Positions 38,697-47,295 of a stretch of DNA of 64,000 nucleotides are shown here, piece after piece (positions within the stretch are counted from its first letter, which is position 1; the number at the start of each line of letters is the position of its first letter). Origin of the DNA: Candidatus Pelagibacter ubique HIMB140 (GTDB taxonomy: Bacteria; Pseudomonadota; Alphaproteobacteria; Pelagibacterales; Pelagibacteraceae). A model generated the notes under the pieces. That model did not search any database. It worked only from the letters and a program-made list of their open reading frames with translations, and was not told where the DNA came from. Location of the stretch: positions 682,001 to 746,000 of the forward strand of contig NZ_LAMZ01000001.1 of the NCBI RefSeq assembly GCF_025558165.1, in the 5' to 3' direction. The position numbers and the translations under genes were made by a program.

Positions 38697-39398
38697 TCAA
38701 TTTATTGCGTATTTTATGATCGATATAGCTGAAATTACGGCTGTTTCAGATCTCAATATATTCTCATTAATTTTCAACGGTTGAACTCCACTAAATTTTA
38801 GAATCTTTGACCTTTCCTCTTCAGAAAAATCTCCTTCTGGACCTATAATTACACATGTAGGTTTATCTGTAACCTTATTTAAATCTATTTTGGTATTTTC
38901 AGAATTTAAATCAGTAAAAATTAAATCAACTTTATTGTTATTTAAAAAATCATCTAATGATTTTGGGTCTTCAATATCTGGAACATTAATTCTATTTGAT
39001 TGTTCTGATGCCTCAATTATTACTTTCTCTAATCGCTCTTTATTAATTTTACGAACAATCGTTCTATCAAATATTATTGGAATAAATTTTGTGACACCTA
39101 ACTCAGTTGCTTTTTGAATCATAAAGTTAAAGTAATTTGATTTAATTGGAGAAAAAGCAAGCCACAATTCTTTAGAATTTTCTTTTTGTCTTAATTGTTT
39201 TGTAACATTAAATTCAACAACACCTTTTGAGATATTTAAAATTTTTGCTTCCCATTCACCACTACTATTAAATAAAGAAAAAATTTCATTTTCTTTAACT
39301 CTCATTACTTTGTTTATGTAATGCGATTGAGATTTATCAAGTATATCAGTTAAATTATTAGATAAACTTTTAGAAAAATATAATCTAATGTTACTCAT
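38697..39398 (-). CDS. rsmE: 16S rRNA (uracil1498-N3)-methyltransferase
   Basis: A 233-residue SPOUT methyltransferase that modifies U1498 of 16S rRNA. The N-terminal PUA-like domain includes HYINKVMRVKENEIFSLFN; the knot region has IIGPEGDFSEEER (about residues 182-194) and LRSETAVISAISIIKYA at the C-terminus, both diagnostic. It is upstream of ctaC on the same strand with a 61-base gap to its start codon, and 16 bases from the divergent dehalogenase gene. Confidence 0.95.
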   Translation of the reverse strand: MSNIRLYFSKSLSNNLTDILDKSQSHYINKVMRVKENEIFSLFNSSGEWEAKILNISKGVVEFNVTKQLRQKENSKELWLAFSPIKSNYFNFMIQKATELGVTKFIPIIFDRTIVRKINKERLEKVIIEASEQSNRINVPDIEDPKSLDDFLNNNKVDLIFTDLNSENTKIDLNKVTDKPTCVIIGPEGDFSEEERSKILKFSGVQPLKINENILRSETAVISAISIIKYAIN

Positions 39399-39414
39399 AT
39401 TATTAAATTAGTTT

Positions 39415-40077
39415 ATGAAAAATATTAAAGCAATAATTTTTGATGCTTACGGCACTTTATTCGATGTAAATTCAGCAGCAGAAAAATGTAAAGACAAAAT
39501 TGGTGATAAGTGGGAAGCTTTTGCAAATTATTGGAGAACCACACAATTACAATACACATGGCTTAGAAGTTTAATGAAAAGACATAAAGATTTTTGGCAA
39601 ATCACTGAAGACAGTTTAGATAAATCAATGAGTGTATTTAAAATAGATAATTCAATGAGAGAAGAATTATTAAATCTATATAAAATTCTCTCACCTTTTG
39701 AAGAAGTTCCAGAAGTATTAAAATCTTTAAAAGAAAAAAATTTTAAACTAGCTATACTTTCCAATGGGACACCTTCTTTGTTAAACGAATTAGTACAAAG
39801 TAATAATTTAAATTTTTTATTTGATGATATTTTTTCAATTGAAGAAGTTGGAGTATTTAAGCCTGACTCTAAAGTTTATGACATGCCAATAAAAAAATAT
39901 AAAATTGAAAAAAATGAAGTTGCTTTTTTAAGTGCAAATACTTGGGATGTATCTGGAGGAGGAAACTATGGATACAATTCTATATGGGTAAATAGAAATA
40001 ATAATATCTTTGATAATCTAGATTATATTCCTAAAAATAAGATTACTAACCTTAACGAACTAATTAGTATTATCTAA
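39415..40077 (+). CDS. L-2-haloacid dehalogenase (HAD type II)
   Basis: A 220-residue HAD-family enzyme matching (S)-2-haloacid dehalogenases, which hydrolyse L-2-haloacids to D-2-hydroxyacids. The nucleophile is Asp10 in FDAYGTLFD. The residues known to be needed in the well-studied L-DEX enzymes are all found at equivalent places: Thr14, Arg41, Ser116, Lys149, Tyr155, Ser173, Asn175 and Asp178 (the last three in FLSANTWDVSGGG). That pattern separates true dehalogenases from generic phosphatases. Its stop overlaps the convergent HxlR gene by 8 bases. Actual substrates are unknown. Confidence 0.88.
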   Translation: MKNIKAIIFDAYGTLFDVNSAAEKCKDKIGDKWEAFANYWRTTQLQYTWLRSLMKRHKDFWQITEDSLDKSMSVFKIDNSMREELLNLYKILSPFEEVPEVLKSLKEKNFKLAILSNGTPSLLNELVQSNNLNFLFDDIFSIEEVGVFKPDSKVYDMPIKKYKIEKNEVAFLSANTWDVSGGGNYGYNSIWVNRNNNIFDNLDYIPKNKITNLNELISII

Positions 40078-40438
40078 TTCTATTCTCTTCAAAATTTTTA
40101 TTTAACTTCTGAGAAATAGTTTTAGTATTTTTTTTATTCCAATCAGAAAAAGATTTTAAAATTGGAATAACTGAAAGCCCAAATTCTGTCAGAGAATACT
40201 CAACTTTTGGAGGTACTACTCGATGGACTTCTCTATTTATAATTCCATCAATCTCTAATTCTTTTAGTTGTTTTGATAACATTTGTTGTGTGATTGTTTT
40301 CAACTCTTTTTTAAGTTTATTAAATCTCACTATTTTATTGTTAAATAAGTAAAATAAAATTCTGATTTTCCATTTTCCACCAAGAAAATAAATTGCTCTT
40401 TCTGCTGGGCATTCAATATTGTTTTTCATTATAATCAT
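40070..40438 (-). CDS. HxlR/DUF24-family winged-helix transcriptional regulator
   Basis: A 122-residue regulator of the HxlR (DUF24) group. The domain starts with ECPAERAIYFLGGKWKIRIL, continues with the recognition region QQMLSKQLKELEIDGIINR and the wing REVHRVVPPKVEYSLTEFG. There are two ATG candidates, 40438 and 40429. From the second, the conserved N-terminal cysteine is Cys7, the same place as the redox-sensing Cys of Bacillus CatR (Cys7) and near that of YodB (Cys6). It is divergent from the CDGSH-DoxX-pirin-quinone reductase genes across a 117-base gap with palindromic half-sites, so it is a good candidate for their regulator. Confidence 0.92.
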   Translation of the reverse strand: MIIMKNNIECPAERAIYFLGGKWKIRILFYLFNNKIVRFNKLKKELKTITQQMLSKQLKELEIDGIINREVHRVVPPKVEYSLTEFGLSVIPILKSFSDWNKKNTKTISQKLNKNFEENRIR

Positions 40439-40464
40439 CTAAACACCTAATTATATTTTTCAAG

Positions 40465-40487
40465 GTATGATTATACATACTAGTATG
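40465..40487. promoter_or_regulatory. Candidate HxlR operator (palindromic half-sites)
   Basis: Three alternating half-sites lie in the divergent gap: GTATG at 40465-40469, CATAC at 40476-40480 and GTATG at 40483-40487. The last two form the perfect 12-base palindrome CATACTAGTATG (40476-40487), which contains TACT/AGTA as in known DUF24-family operators. It is 15 bases upstream of a possible promoter for the CDGSH gene (TTGCAG at 40502-40507, then TATTTA at 40524-40529, 16-base spacer). Binding is inferred. Confidence 0.5.
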
Positions 40488-40555
40488 AAAATATTGCGTT
40501 CTTGCAGAATTTAACCAGATCATTATTTAGATTAAAAAATTAACAAAGGAGATTT

Positions 40556-40792
40556 ATGAGCAAAGGAATAAAAGCAGGAGATCAACCTATTTCTATTGAT
40601 GTTGAAAAAGGAAAAAATTATTTATGGTGTTCTTGTGGACAAAGTAAAAGCCAACCATTTTGTGATATGTCACATAGGGGAACAGAATTTAAACCAGTTA
40701 AATTTGTAGCTGAAGAAAATAAAACTATTTATTTCTGCCATTGTAAACAAACTAACAATCAGCCATTTTGTGATGGTTCACACAATAAATAG
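40556..40792 (+). CDS. Tandem CDGSH iron-sulfur domain protein
   Basis: A 78-residue protein with two CDGSH (mitoNEET-type) 2Fe-2S motifs. The first is Cys25, Cys27, Cys36, His40 (CSCGQSKSQPFCDMSH, with Met where Gly is usual). The second is Cys61, Cys63, Cys72, His76 (CHCKQTNNQPFCDGSH). Such clusters are pH- and redox-labile and take part in electron or cluster transfer. No signal peptide or membrane helix is seen, so it should be cytosolic. It has a strong Shine-Dalgarno AAAGGAG (40545-40551). It leads a run with DoxX, pirin and a quinone reductase; gaps are 3, 0 and 3 bases. Confidence 0.93.
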   Translation: MSKGIKAGDQPISIDVEKGKNYLWCSCGQSKSQPFCDMSHRGTEFKPVKFVAEENKTIYFCHCKQTNNQPFCDGSHNK

Positions 40793-40795
40793 ATC

Positions 40796-41173
40796 ATGAC
40801 AAATATTTTAGATTTGGTTGGGAGAATATTTATCTCTTTAGTGTTTTTGTTAAGTGGAATTAATAAAATTGGAAATCATGAAGGAACCATTGGTTGGATG
40901 GAATCTTTGGGAATGCCGGGTATTTTTTTAATTCCAGCAATAATTCTTGAGATAGGTGCTCCAATATTAATAATGATTGGATATAAAGTAAAAATTTCTG
41001 CTGCTCTCTTAAGTTTATTTTGTATAGTAACTGCAATTATTTTTCACACAGATTTTAGTAATCAAATGCAATTTGTATCATTTATGAAAAATATAGCATT
41101 AGCTGGTGGATTTTTATTTTTGGTGATAAATGACACAAAAGAGTTTAGTTTAGAAAGGAAATTATCAAAATAA
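40796..41173 (+). CDS. DoxX-family membrane protein
   Basis: A 125-residue protein with four hydrophobic helices. The DoxX signature RIFISLVFLLSGINKIGNHEG is near residues 9-29 (conserved Gly and Lys after helix 1), followed by GMPGIFLIPAIILEIGAPIL. DoxX proteins are small quinone- or thiol-linked membrane proteins; in Bacillus the relative CatD is controlled by the HxlR-type repressor CatR. Here too it lies beside an HxlR gene. It sits 3 bases after the CDGSH gene and directly abuts the pirin gene. Confidence 0.9.
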   Translation: MTNILDLVGRIFISLVFLLSGINKIGNHEGTIGWMESLGMPGIFLIPAIILEIGAPILIMIGYKVKISAALLSLFCIVTAIIFHTDFSNQMQFVSFMKNIALAGGFLFLVINDTKEFSLERKLSK

Positions 41174-42010
41174 ATGTCAAAAATAGAAGTAAGTAAAATT
41201 ATAGATCCTATTCCAGCATCGGATGGTGCGGGAGTAAAATTAAAAAGAAGTATTGGTGTTGAACCAAATTACTTTGATCCTTTCTTAATGCTAGACGAAT
41301 TTGGATCTGAAAATAGCGAAGATTATATTGCTGGTTTTCCTCCTCACCCACATCGAGGAATTGAAACCGTTACTTATATGCTCGCTGGAGATTTTGAACA
41401 CAAAGATAGCACTGGTGGTGAAGGTAGAATGACTGCAGGCGATGTTCAATGGATGAAAACTGGAAGTGGAATTATTCATTCAGAGATGCCTGCGATGAAA
41501 GAAGGAAAACTTCATGGCTTTCAATTATGGATTAACATGCCTGCTAGATTAAAAATGAGTAAGCCTGAATACATTTACATAGATGCAGATAAAATGAGTG
41601 TTCATAAAGATGACGAGAAACAAGTAAAAGTTATTGCTGGTAAATTTGAAAACGCTGAAGGACCTGTAAAAGGTCATAATGTGGAACCAGTTTATTTTGA
41701 TGTAGAATTAAACAAAGATAAAGAATTTAAATTTAATATTCCATCAACTCACAATACATTTATTTATCTAATAAATGGTGAAATAGAAATTGGTAGCGAG
41801 AAACATGATGATGTTAAGGATAGTACTTTAATATTATTAACAAAAGGTGAAGAACTTAAAGTAAAAGCAAAAACAAATGCTAAATTTCTCGTGATATCTG
41901 GAAAACCAATAAATGAGGAAATTGCAAGAGGCGGGCCTTTTGTAATGAACACTAAAGCAGAAATCTTGCAAGCAGTTCAAGATTATCATAATGGTACATT
42001 TGTAAAATAA
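41174..42010 (+). CDS. Pirin-family protein (bicupin)
   Basis: A 278-residue pirin. The metal-binding set in the N-terminal cupin is complete: His58 and His60 in PPHPHRGIETVTYML, His102 and Glu104 in GSGIIHSEMP. The C-terminal cupin domain begins near residue 165 (VEPVYFDVEL) and ends with RGGPFVMNTKAEI, a family hallmark. Some bacterial pirins have quercetin 2,3-dioxygenase activity, others act as redox-responsive protein partners. Its place after DoxX and before a quinone reductase suggests a part in quinone or electrophile handling (inference). Confidence 0.94.
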   Translation: MSKIEVSKIIDPIPASDGAGVKLKRSIGVEPNYFDPFLMLDEFGSENSEDYIAGFPPHPHRGIETVTYMLAGDFEHKDSTGGEGRMTAGDVQWMKTGSGIIHSEMPAMKEGKLHGFQLWINMPARLKMSKPEYIYIDADKMSVHKDDEKQVKVIAGKFENAEGPVKGHNVEPVYFDVELNKDKEFKFNIPSTHNTFIYLINGEIEIGSEKHDDVKDSTLILLTKGEELKVKAKTNAKFLVISGKPINEEIARGGPFVMNTKAEILQAVQDYHNGTFVK

Positions 42011-42013
42011 ATT

Positions 42014-42985
42014 ATGAATTCAGTTATAATATCAAAAGCAGGTGGACCAGAAGTATTAGAATACAAAGATCTTAAGCTTGAGGAACCAAAAGCTGATGAA
42101 GTAACAATTAAAAACCATGCTATTGGTTTAAATTATATTGATACTTATCACCGATCAGGACTTTATCCATTAACTCTTCCCTCTCCAATTGGTTTAGAGG
42201 GAGCTGGAGAAATTACTAAAGTTGGTTCAAATGTAAAAGATTTTAAAGTTGGAGATAAAGTTGCATACTGTGCGGCTCCACTTGGTGCTTATTCAACTCA
42301 CAGAAACTATCCAACGAAAAACTTAGTAAAAGTTCCTGATAGTGTTGATTTGGAAACTGCAGCAACTTTAATGACAAAAGGAATAACTACTTTTTATCTT
42401 TTACACAAAACTTATCCTGTAAAATCTGGAGAAGATATTTTATTCCATGCAGCAGCTGGTGGTGTTGGTCAAATTTTTGGACAATGGGCTAAAAGTTTAG
42501 GATGCAATGTTATTGGTACTGTCGGTTCAGATGAAAAAATAGAAAATGCAAAACAAAATGGCTACGATCATGTGATTAATTATAACAAAGATAATTTTGC
42601 TGAAAAAGTAAAAGAGATTACTGAAGGAAAAGGATTGTCTGTTGTTTATGATGGAGTGGGAAAAAATACTTTTGATGGTTCAATTGAATGTTTAAAATTA
42701 AGAGGAATGTTGGTTTCTTTTGGTAATGCATCTGGGCCTCTAGATCCAGTTAATGTTGCAAAATCAATTCAGCCAAAAGGACTTTATTTAACAAGACCGA
42801 GCATTATGCAGTACACAACAACAAAAGAAGAGCTGGACGAAGCTGCTAAAAAAGTTTTTGAAATGGCTTCAAGTGGAAAAGTAAAAATAAAAATTTCAAA
42901 AAAATATTCTCTAAAAGATATTGCACAAGCACACAAAGATTTAGAGTCTAGAGTTCTTACTGGACCAGCAATAATACTTCCCTAG
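42014..42985 (+). CDS. NADPH:quinone oxidoreductase, zinc-free MDR family
   Basis: A 323-residue medium-chain reductase of the QOR subfamily. The N-terminal GLNYIDTYHRSGLYP is typical of quinone oxidoreductase and lacks the catalytic zinc ligands of alcohol dehydrogenases. The cofactor-binding loop is FHAAAGGVGQIFGQWAKSLG near residue 145. It reduces quinones or reactive enones with NADPH. Last of the CDGSH-DoxX-pirin-QOR run, 3 bases after pirin. Its stop interlocks with that of the convergent DUF2721 gene in CTAG at 42982-42985. Confidence 0.94.
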   Translation: MNSVIISKAGGPEVLEYKDLKLEEPKADEVTIKNHAIGLNYIDTYHRSGLYPLTLPSPIGLEGAGEITKVGSNVKDFKVGDKVAYCAAPLGAYSTHRNYPTKNLVKVPDSVDLETAATLMTKGITTFYLLHKTYPVKSGEDILFHAAAGGVGQIFGQWAKSLGCNVIGTVGSDEKIENAKQNGYDHVINYNKDNFAEKVKEITEGKGLSVVYDGVGKNTFDGSIECLKLRGMLVSFGNASGPLDPVNVAKSIQPKGLYLTRPSIMQYTTTKEELDEAAKKVFEMASSGKVKIKISKKYSLKDIAQAHKDLESRVLTGPAIILP

Positions 42986-43386
42986 TTTACATCTACATCC
43001 ATATCAGACATATGGAGTTTTAGTGCATTTGTTGAAATTTGAATTTCCCTTATAAAAAAAATAATCGATATAATCATGGATAAACAACATGAGCCAAAAA
43101 TTACTCTCGCAGCAAAGACCTCATCTAGGTAAAGTGCAAATACTGTAAGCATATTAAATAGGAAGCCAAATGAGGCAAATAAAATTGTCCATCTAAGAAG
43201 TGTTATCCTTCCACTTAAATTGATAAACTGCTTCTTCCATTCAGGTGGAATATGCTTTTCATAAACATGCTCATCATGAAGTTGACGAATTAAGATACTT
43301 AAAGAATGAAATCTGTTGCTATAGACACTCATAAGTAATGGAATAGCTGGAAACATTAGAGCAGTAACTGTGTAATCTATGTTCAT
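42982..43386 (-). CDS. DUF2721-family membrane protein
   Basis: About 134 residues from ATG 43384-43386; a TTG three codons upstream is also possible. There are three hydrophobic helices: one at the N-terminus (VTALMFPAIPLLMSVYSNRFH), then two in the second half separated by a short loop. Between lies a charged region (IRQLHDEHVYEKHIPPEWKK). This pattern fits DUF2721, a family of inner-membrane proteins with no known function. It is isolated between the quinone reductase (interlocked stops) and the divergent ubiA (52-base gap). Confidence 0.7.
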   Translation of the reverse strand: MNIDYTVTALMFPAIPLLMSVYSNRFHSLSILIRQLHDEHVYEKHIPPEWKKQFINLSGRITLLRWTILFASFGFLFNMLTVFALYLDEVFAARVIFGSCCLSMIISIIFFIREIQISTNALKLHMSDMDVDVN

Positions 43387-43438
43387 ACGAATCAATTTGA
43401 TTATGAAACTACCCTTTGTTATTTACAAGTAAAATATT

Positions 43439-44305
43439 ATGAACCAAATTAAACTTTTCATTGAATTAACAAGACTAAAAAAACCTATCGGCTACATGCT
43501 TTTATTTTGGCCTTGTGCATGGGGTCTAACTTTAGCTTATGATTTTTCATCAAGTTGGGATAATTATTTTTTTTATTTAATTTTATTTTTTCTTGGTTCA
43601 GTTCTAATGCGTTCAGCTGGCTGCATTGTGAATGATATCTTGGACAGAAAATTTGATGCTAAAGTTTTTAGAACTAAGGATCGACCTATAGCCTCAGGAA
43701 AAATTTCAGTTAAACTTGCGATCTTTTATTCAACAACACTTTGCTTATTAGCTTTTTTAGTTTTAATTAATTTTAACTTATTCACTATAATTCTTGCTTT
43801 AGGTTCGATGCCACTTGCTTTTACCTATCCTTTAATGAAAAGATTTACTTATTGGCCTCAATTATTTTTAGGCATCACTTTTAATTATGGTCTAATACTT
43901 GGATGGACAGCAATTAAAGGACAAATTGATATAATTCCTGTTCTATTTTATTTGGGAGCCATATTTTGGACATTAGGCTATGACACGATTTATGGGTTTC
44001 AAGATATTAAAGATGATGAAATTATAGGATTAAAATCAACATCTATAAAATTTAAAGGAAATGCAAAAAAATTTCTATTTTTATGTTATTTAATTTTAAT
44101 AGTTTTTTTTCTATTAGGAGGTTTTTTTATGAATTTTCATAATGTTTATTATATTTTGATGATTCTCCCCTTAGTTCATTTATTTTTATATCAAATGAAA
44201 GTATTTAATCTTAAAGATCCATCGAGTTGTTTTAAAGCTTTTAAAAGTAATAATTTTTTTGGTCTAATAATTTTAATTAATATTTTAATTTCTCAGAACT
44301 TTTAG
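43439..44305 (+). CDS. ubiA: 4-hydroxybenzoate polyprenyltransferase
   Basis: A 288-residue UbiA that attaches the polyprenyl tail to 4-hydroxybenzoate in ubiquinone synthesis. The first Asp motif is NDILDRKFDAKVFRTKDRP (about residues 66-84) and the second is GYDTIYGFQDIKDDEIIG (about 180-197). The N-terminal RLKKPIGYMLLFWPCAWGL is characteristic. Eight to nine helices. Ubiquinone is the electron donor for complex III encoded at 5.5-8.1 kb. It ends immediately before the msbA start. Confidence 0.96.
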   Translation: MNQIKLFIELTRLKKPIGYMLLFWPCAWGLTLAYDFSSSWDNYFFYLILFFLGSVLMRSAGCIVNDILDRKFDAKVFRTKDRPIASGKISVKLAIFYSTTLCLLAFLVLINFNLFTIILALGSMPLAFTYPLMKRFTYWPQLFLGITFNYGLILGWTAIKGQIDIIPVLFYLGAIFWTLGYDTIYGFQDIKDDEIIGLKSTSIKFKGNAKKFLFLCYLILIVFFLLGGFFMNFHNVYYILMILPLVHLFLYQMKVFNLKDPSSCFKAFKSNNFFGLIILINILISQNF

Positions 44306-46042
44306 ATGAATAAATCAGAAATATACAAAAGACTTTATAACGATTATTCAAAAAGCTACTTAAATAAAATATTTTTGTCTGCATTTTTATCAATATTGGT
44401 GGCTGGGAGCACTTCATCTATCGCTTGGCTTTTAGATCCTGCAATAAAAAAACTTTTTATAGATAAAGATCAATCCTTAATATTTTTTATTCCTTTAATG
44501 ATTGTAGTTGCGTTCGCAACAAAAGGTCTCTCTCTATATTTTGCAAAAGCTACAATGATTGGTGTTGGTGAGTCTATTAAAAAAAAATTACAATTTGATA
44601 TGGTTAAAAATTTGGTTGGAACAGATACGCAAATTATTGATAAAAAACATTCAGGTAAATTTATTTCAAACCTTACGTATGATGTTACTCATATTACTAA
44701 TTTATTAAGTAATGCAGTATTAACTTTATTTAAAGATACCTTAACTCTTATTTGTTTGTTGGGAGTAATGTTTTTTCAAAATTGGAAGTTAGCGCTAATT
44801 TCTATAATTATGATACCTCTTGCAAGTATTGCAGCTAAAACTTTAGGGAAGAGAATCAGTAAAGTTACTACAGAAGCTCAACAAAAATCTGGATTTTTAA
44901 CTACATACTTGGTTGAACTTTTTAAAAATCATAAATTAATTAAAATTTTTCAAAAGGAAAGTTATGAAAAAAAACGAGCAGACAAATTTTTATCAGATTT
45001 GAGAGATAAAAACCAAAAGATACAGACAGTCTTTGTTAGAATGTCTCCAATAATGGAAACTTTTACAGGTATAATGATTGCAATATTAATTTTTTATTCA
45101 AGTTTATTGATTTCAAAAGAGGAACTTGAGATAAACAATTTTTTTTCATTTTTAGCCGCGATGATGCTGGCGTACCAGCCTGTACGTGCTTTATCAACCA
45201 TAAGCTTAGTTGCAAATCAAGGTATATCAGCTGCATCACGTATATTGCCAATTATAGATCAACAAAATCAAATTAAAGATAAAATAAACGCAAAATCTCT
45301 TGAAATAAATAAATCTAATATCAAATTTAAAGACATAAATTTTTCATATGACACTAAAGAGGCACAAACTTTAAACTCAATTAATCTTGAGTTTGAGGGA
45401 GGAAAAATGACATCTTTAGTAGGTCATAGTGGATCTGGGAAATCCACAATAATGAATTTAATTCCAAGATTTTATGATGCTCAATCTGGAAACATTACAA
45501 TAGATGAGCAATCTATATATGACGTTAGTCTTAAATCGCTGAGAAACGAGATATCCCTGGTAAGCCAAGAGACGACTCTTTTTGATGATACCATATTTAA
45601 TAACATCAAATATGGTAATGATAATGCTACAGATGAGGAGGTTTATGAAGTTTCAAAGTTAGCATTTTGTGATGAATTTATAAAAAACTTACCTCAAAAG
45701 TATCAAACGTTAATAGGTGAAAATGGATTAAGATTATCAGGAGGTGAAAAGCAAAGACTATCAATAGCAAGAGCAATGATGAAAAAAAGTTCAATTATTT
45801 TACTAGATGAGGCAACCTCATCTTTGGATACTGAAACTGAAATTAAAATTCAAGAAGCACTAAAAATTTTAACTAAAGATAAAACTACAATAGTAATAGC
45901 TCATAGACTCTCAACAGTATTAAATTCAAATAACATATATTTAATTGATTCTGGAAACATCATTCATAATGGCAAACATGAAGAACTATTGAATAAATCC
46001 AAATTGTATAAAAGTTTTTATGAAAAACAAATACAAAAATAA
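44306..46042 (+). CDS. msbA: Lipid A export ABC transporter, MsbA type
   Basis: A 578-residue half-transporter with six membrane helices in the first 310 residues and a C-terminal nucleotide-binding domain: Walker A VGHSGSGKSTIMNL (about residue 372), signature LSGGEKQRLSIARAMM and Walker B SIILLDEATSSLD. Exporter family members flip lipid A-core or other lipids. MsbA is the best call because waaA, lpxK and lpxL follow directly, but a different lipid substrate cannot be excluded. Confidence 0.9.
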   Translation: MNKSEIYKRLYNDYSKSYLNKIFLSAFLSILVAGSTSSIAWLLDPAIKKLFIDKDQSLIFFIPLMIVVAFATKGLSLYFAKATMIGVGESIKKKLQFDMVKNLVGTDTQIIDKKHSGKFISNLTYDVTHITNLLSNAVLTLFKDTLTLICLLGVMFFQNWKLALISIIMIPLASIAAKTLGKRISKVTTEAQQKSGFLTTYLVELFKNHKLIKIFQKESYEKKRADKFLSDLRDKNQKIQTVFVRMSPIMETFTGIMIAILIFYSSLLISKEELEINNFFSFLAAMMLAYQPVRALSTISLVANQGISAASRILPIIDQQNQIKDKINAKSLEINKSNIKFKDINFSYDTKEAQTLNSINLEFEGGKMTSLVGHSGSGKSTIMNLIPRFYDAQSGNITIDEQSIYDVSLKSLRNEISLVSQETTLFDDTIFNNIKYGNDNATDEEVYEVSKLAFCDEFIKNLPQKYQTLIGENGLRLSGGEKQRLSIARAMMKKSSIILLDEATSSLDTETEIKIQEALKILTKDKTTIVIAHRLSTVLNSNNIYLIDSGNIIHNGKHEELLNKSKLYKSFYEKQIQK

Positions 46043-46044
46043 TA

Positions 46045-47295
46045 ATGTTTTTTTTATATCAAATATTTTTTACAATTATTTTATTTATTTCACCTTTTGT
46101 AATTGTTTATAGAATTTTAAAAAATAAAGAAGACAAAGTAAGATTTATAGAAAAATTTAGTATCCCCTCCAAAAAAAGATTAAATGGAAAACTTATTTGG
46201 TTCCATGGCGCAAGTGTTGGGGAAATTCTAAGTGTAATACCGTTGATAAAGTATTATGAAAAAAATAAAAATATTGGTCAAATTTTAATTACTTCAAGCA
46301 CATTAAGCTCATCAAACGTAATTAAAAAATTCAAATTTAAAAAAACTATACATCAATTTTATCCAATTGATTATTTTCCTATTACGAATAAATTTTTAAA
46401 TTTTTGGAAACCTGATTTAGGTATATTTATCGACTCTGAGATTTGGCCCTGCATGTTTAAAAACATGTATTCAAAAAAAATTCCATTACTCTTGCTAAAT
46501 GCACGAATAACAAAAAAAACATTCAATAAGTGGATGAAAATACAAAGTATAAGTAAATCTATTTTTGAATATATAAAAGTTGCATATCCTCAAAATCTTG
46601 AAACAAAATCATATCTAAGAAAATTATCTAATTGTAAAATAAAACATATTGGTAATTTAAAATTTTCTGAAAATTACGATAGTGATTTAGAAAAAATTAA
46701 TATTAAATTAAAATCTTATCTAATAGAAAAAAAAATTTGGGTAGCATCAAGCACTCATAAATTTGAGGAAATATTCTGCGCTAAAGCTCATTTAGAATTA
46801 AAAAAAAAATATAGAAATATATTAACTGTAATTATTCCAAGACATATACATAGAGCTGATAAGATAAAATTAGAATTAGAAAATTTAGGACTAAAAGTTT
46901 TTGTTCACAGTTCAAAATTAAGCAAACCTCAAAATTTAGATATTTATTTAGTAGATACTTTTGGTGAAACAAAAAAATTTCATAAAATCAGTTCAACTGT
47001 TTTCCTAGGTGGATCAATCATAAAAAGAGGTGGTCAAAATCCACTTGAAGCCGCACGATTTGGAGCAAAAATTCTTCATGGTCCTAATACTGACAACTTT
47101 AGAGATGTATATAAATTGCTAAATTCTCTTGGTATATCAAAAAGAATTTATTCATCGAAGAAACTTGCTTCTTCAGTATCATTTGTAAAGAATAAAAAAG
47201 GTGTAAAACAAATAACAAATATTGGAGAAAAAATTTTAAAAAAAACTATAAAAGAACTAAACAATCATATCTTTAATGACTATAAGAAAACCTAA
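46045..47295 (+). CDS. waaA: 3-deoxy-D-manno-octulosonic acid (Kdo) transferase
   Basis: A 416-residue GT30 glycosyltransferase that adds Kdo to lipid IVA. One N-terminal membrane anchor (residues 1-24) is followed by IWFHGASVGEILSVIPLI with the conserved Glu, DSEIWPCMF, LLNARITKKTF and the donor-binding FLGGSIIKRGGQNPLEAARFG. Length matches the family (about 420). It overlaps lpxK by 20 bases and lies 2 bases after msbA, giving a compact lipid A/core cluster. Confidence 0.96.
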   Translation: MFFLYQIFFTIILFISPFVIVYRILKNKEDKVRFIEKFSIPSKKRLNGKLIWFHGASVGEILSVIPLIKYYEKNKNIGQILITSSTLSSSNVIKKFKFKKTIHQFYPIDYFPITNKFLNFWKPDLGIFIDSEIWPCMFKNMYSKKIPLLLLNARITKKTFNKWMKIQSISKSIFEYIKVAYPQNLETKSYLRKLSNCKIKHIGNLKFSENYDSDLEKINIKLKSYLIEKKIWVASSTHKFEEIFCAKAHLELKKKYRNILTVIIPRHIHRADKIKLELENLGLKVFVHSSKLSKPQNLDIYLVDTFGETKKFHKISSTVFLGGSIIKRGGQNPLEAARFGAKILHGPNTDNFRDVYKLLNSLGISKRIYSSKKLASSVSFVKNKKGVKQITNIGEKILKKTIKELNNHIFNDYKKT

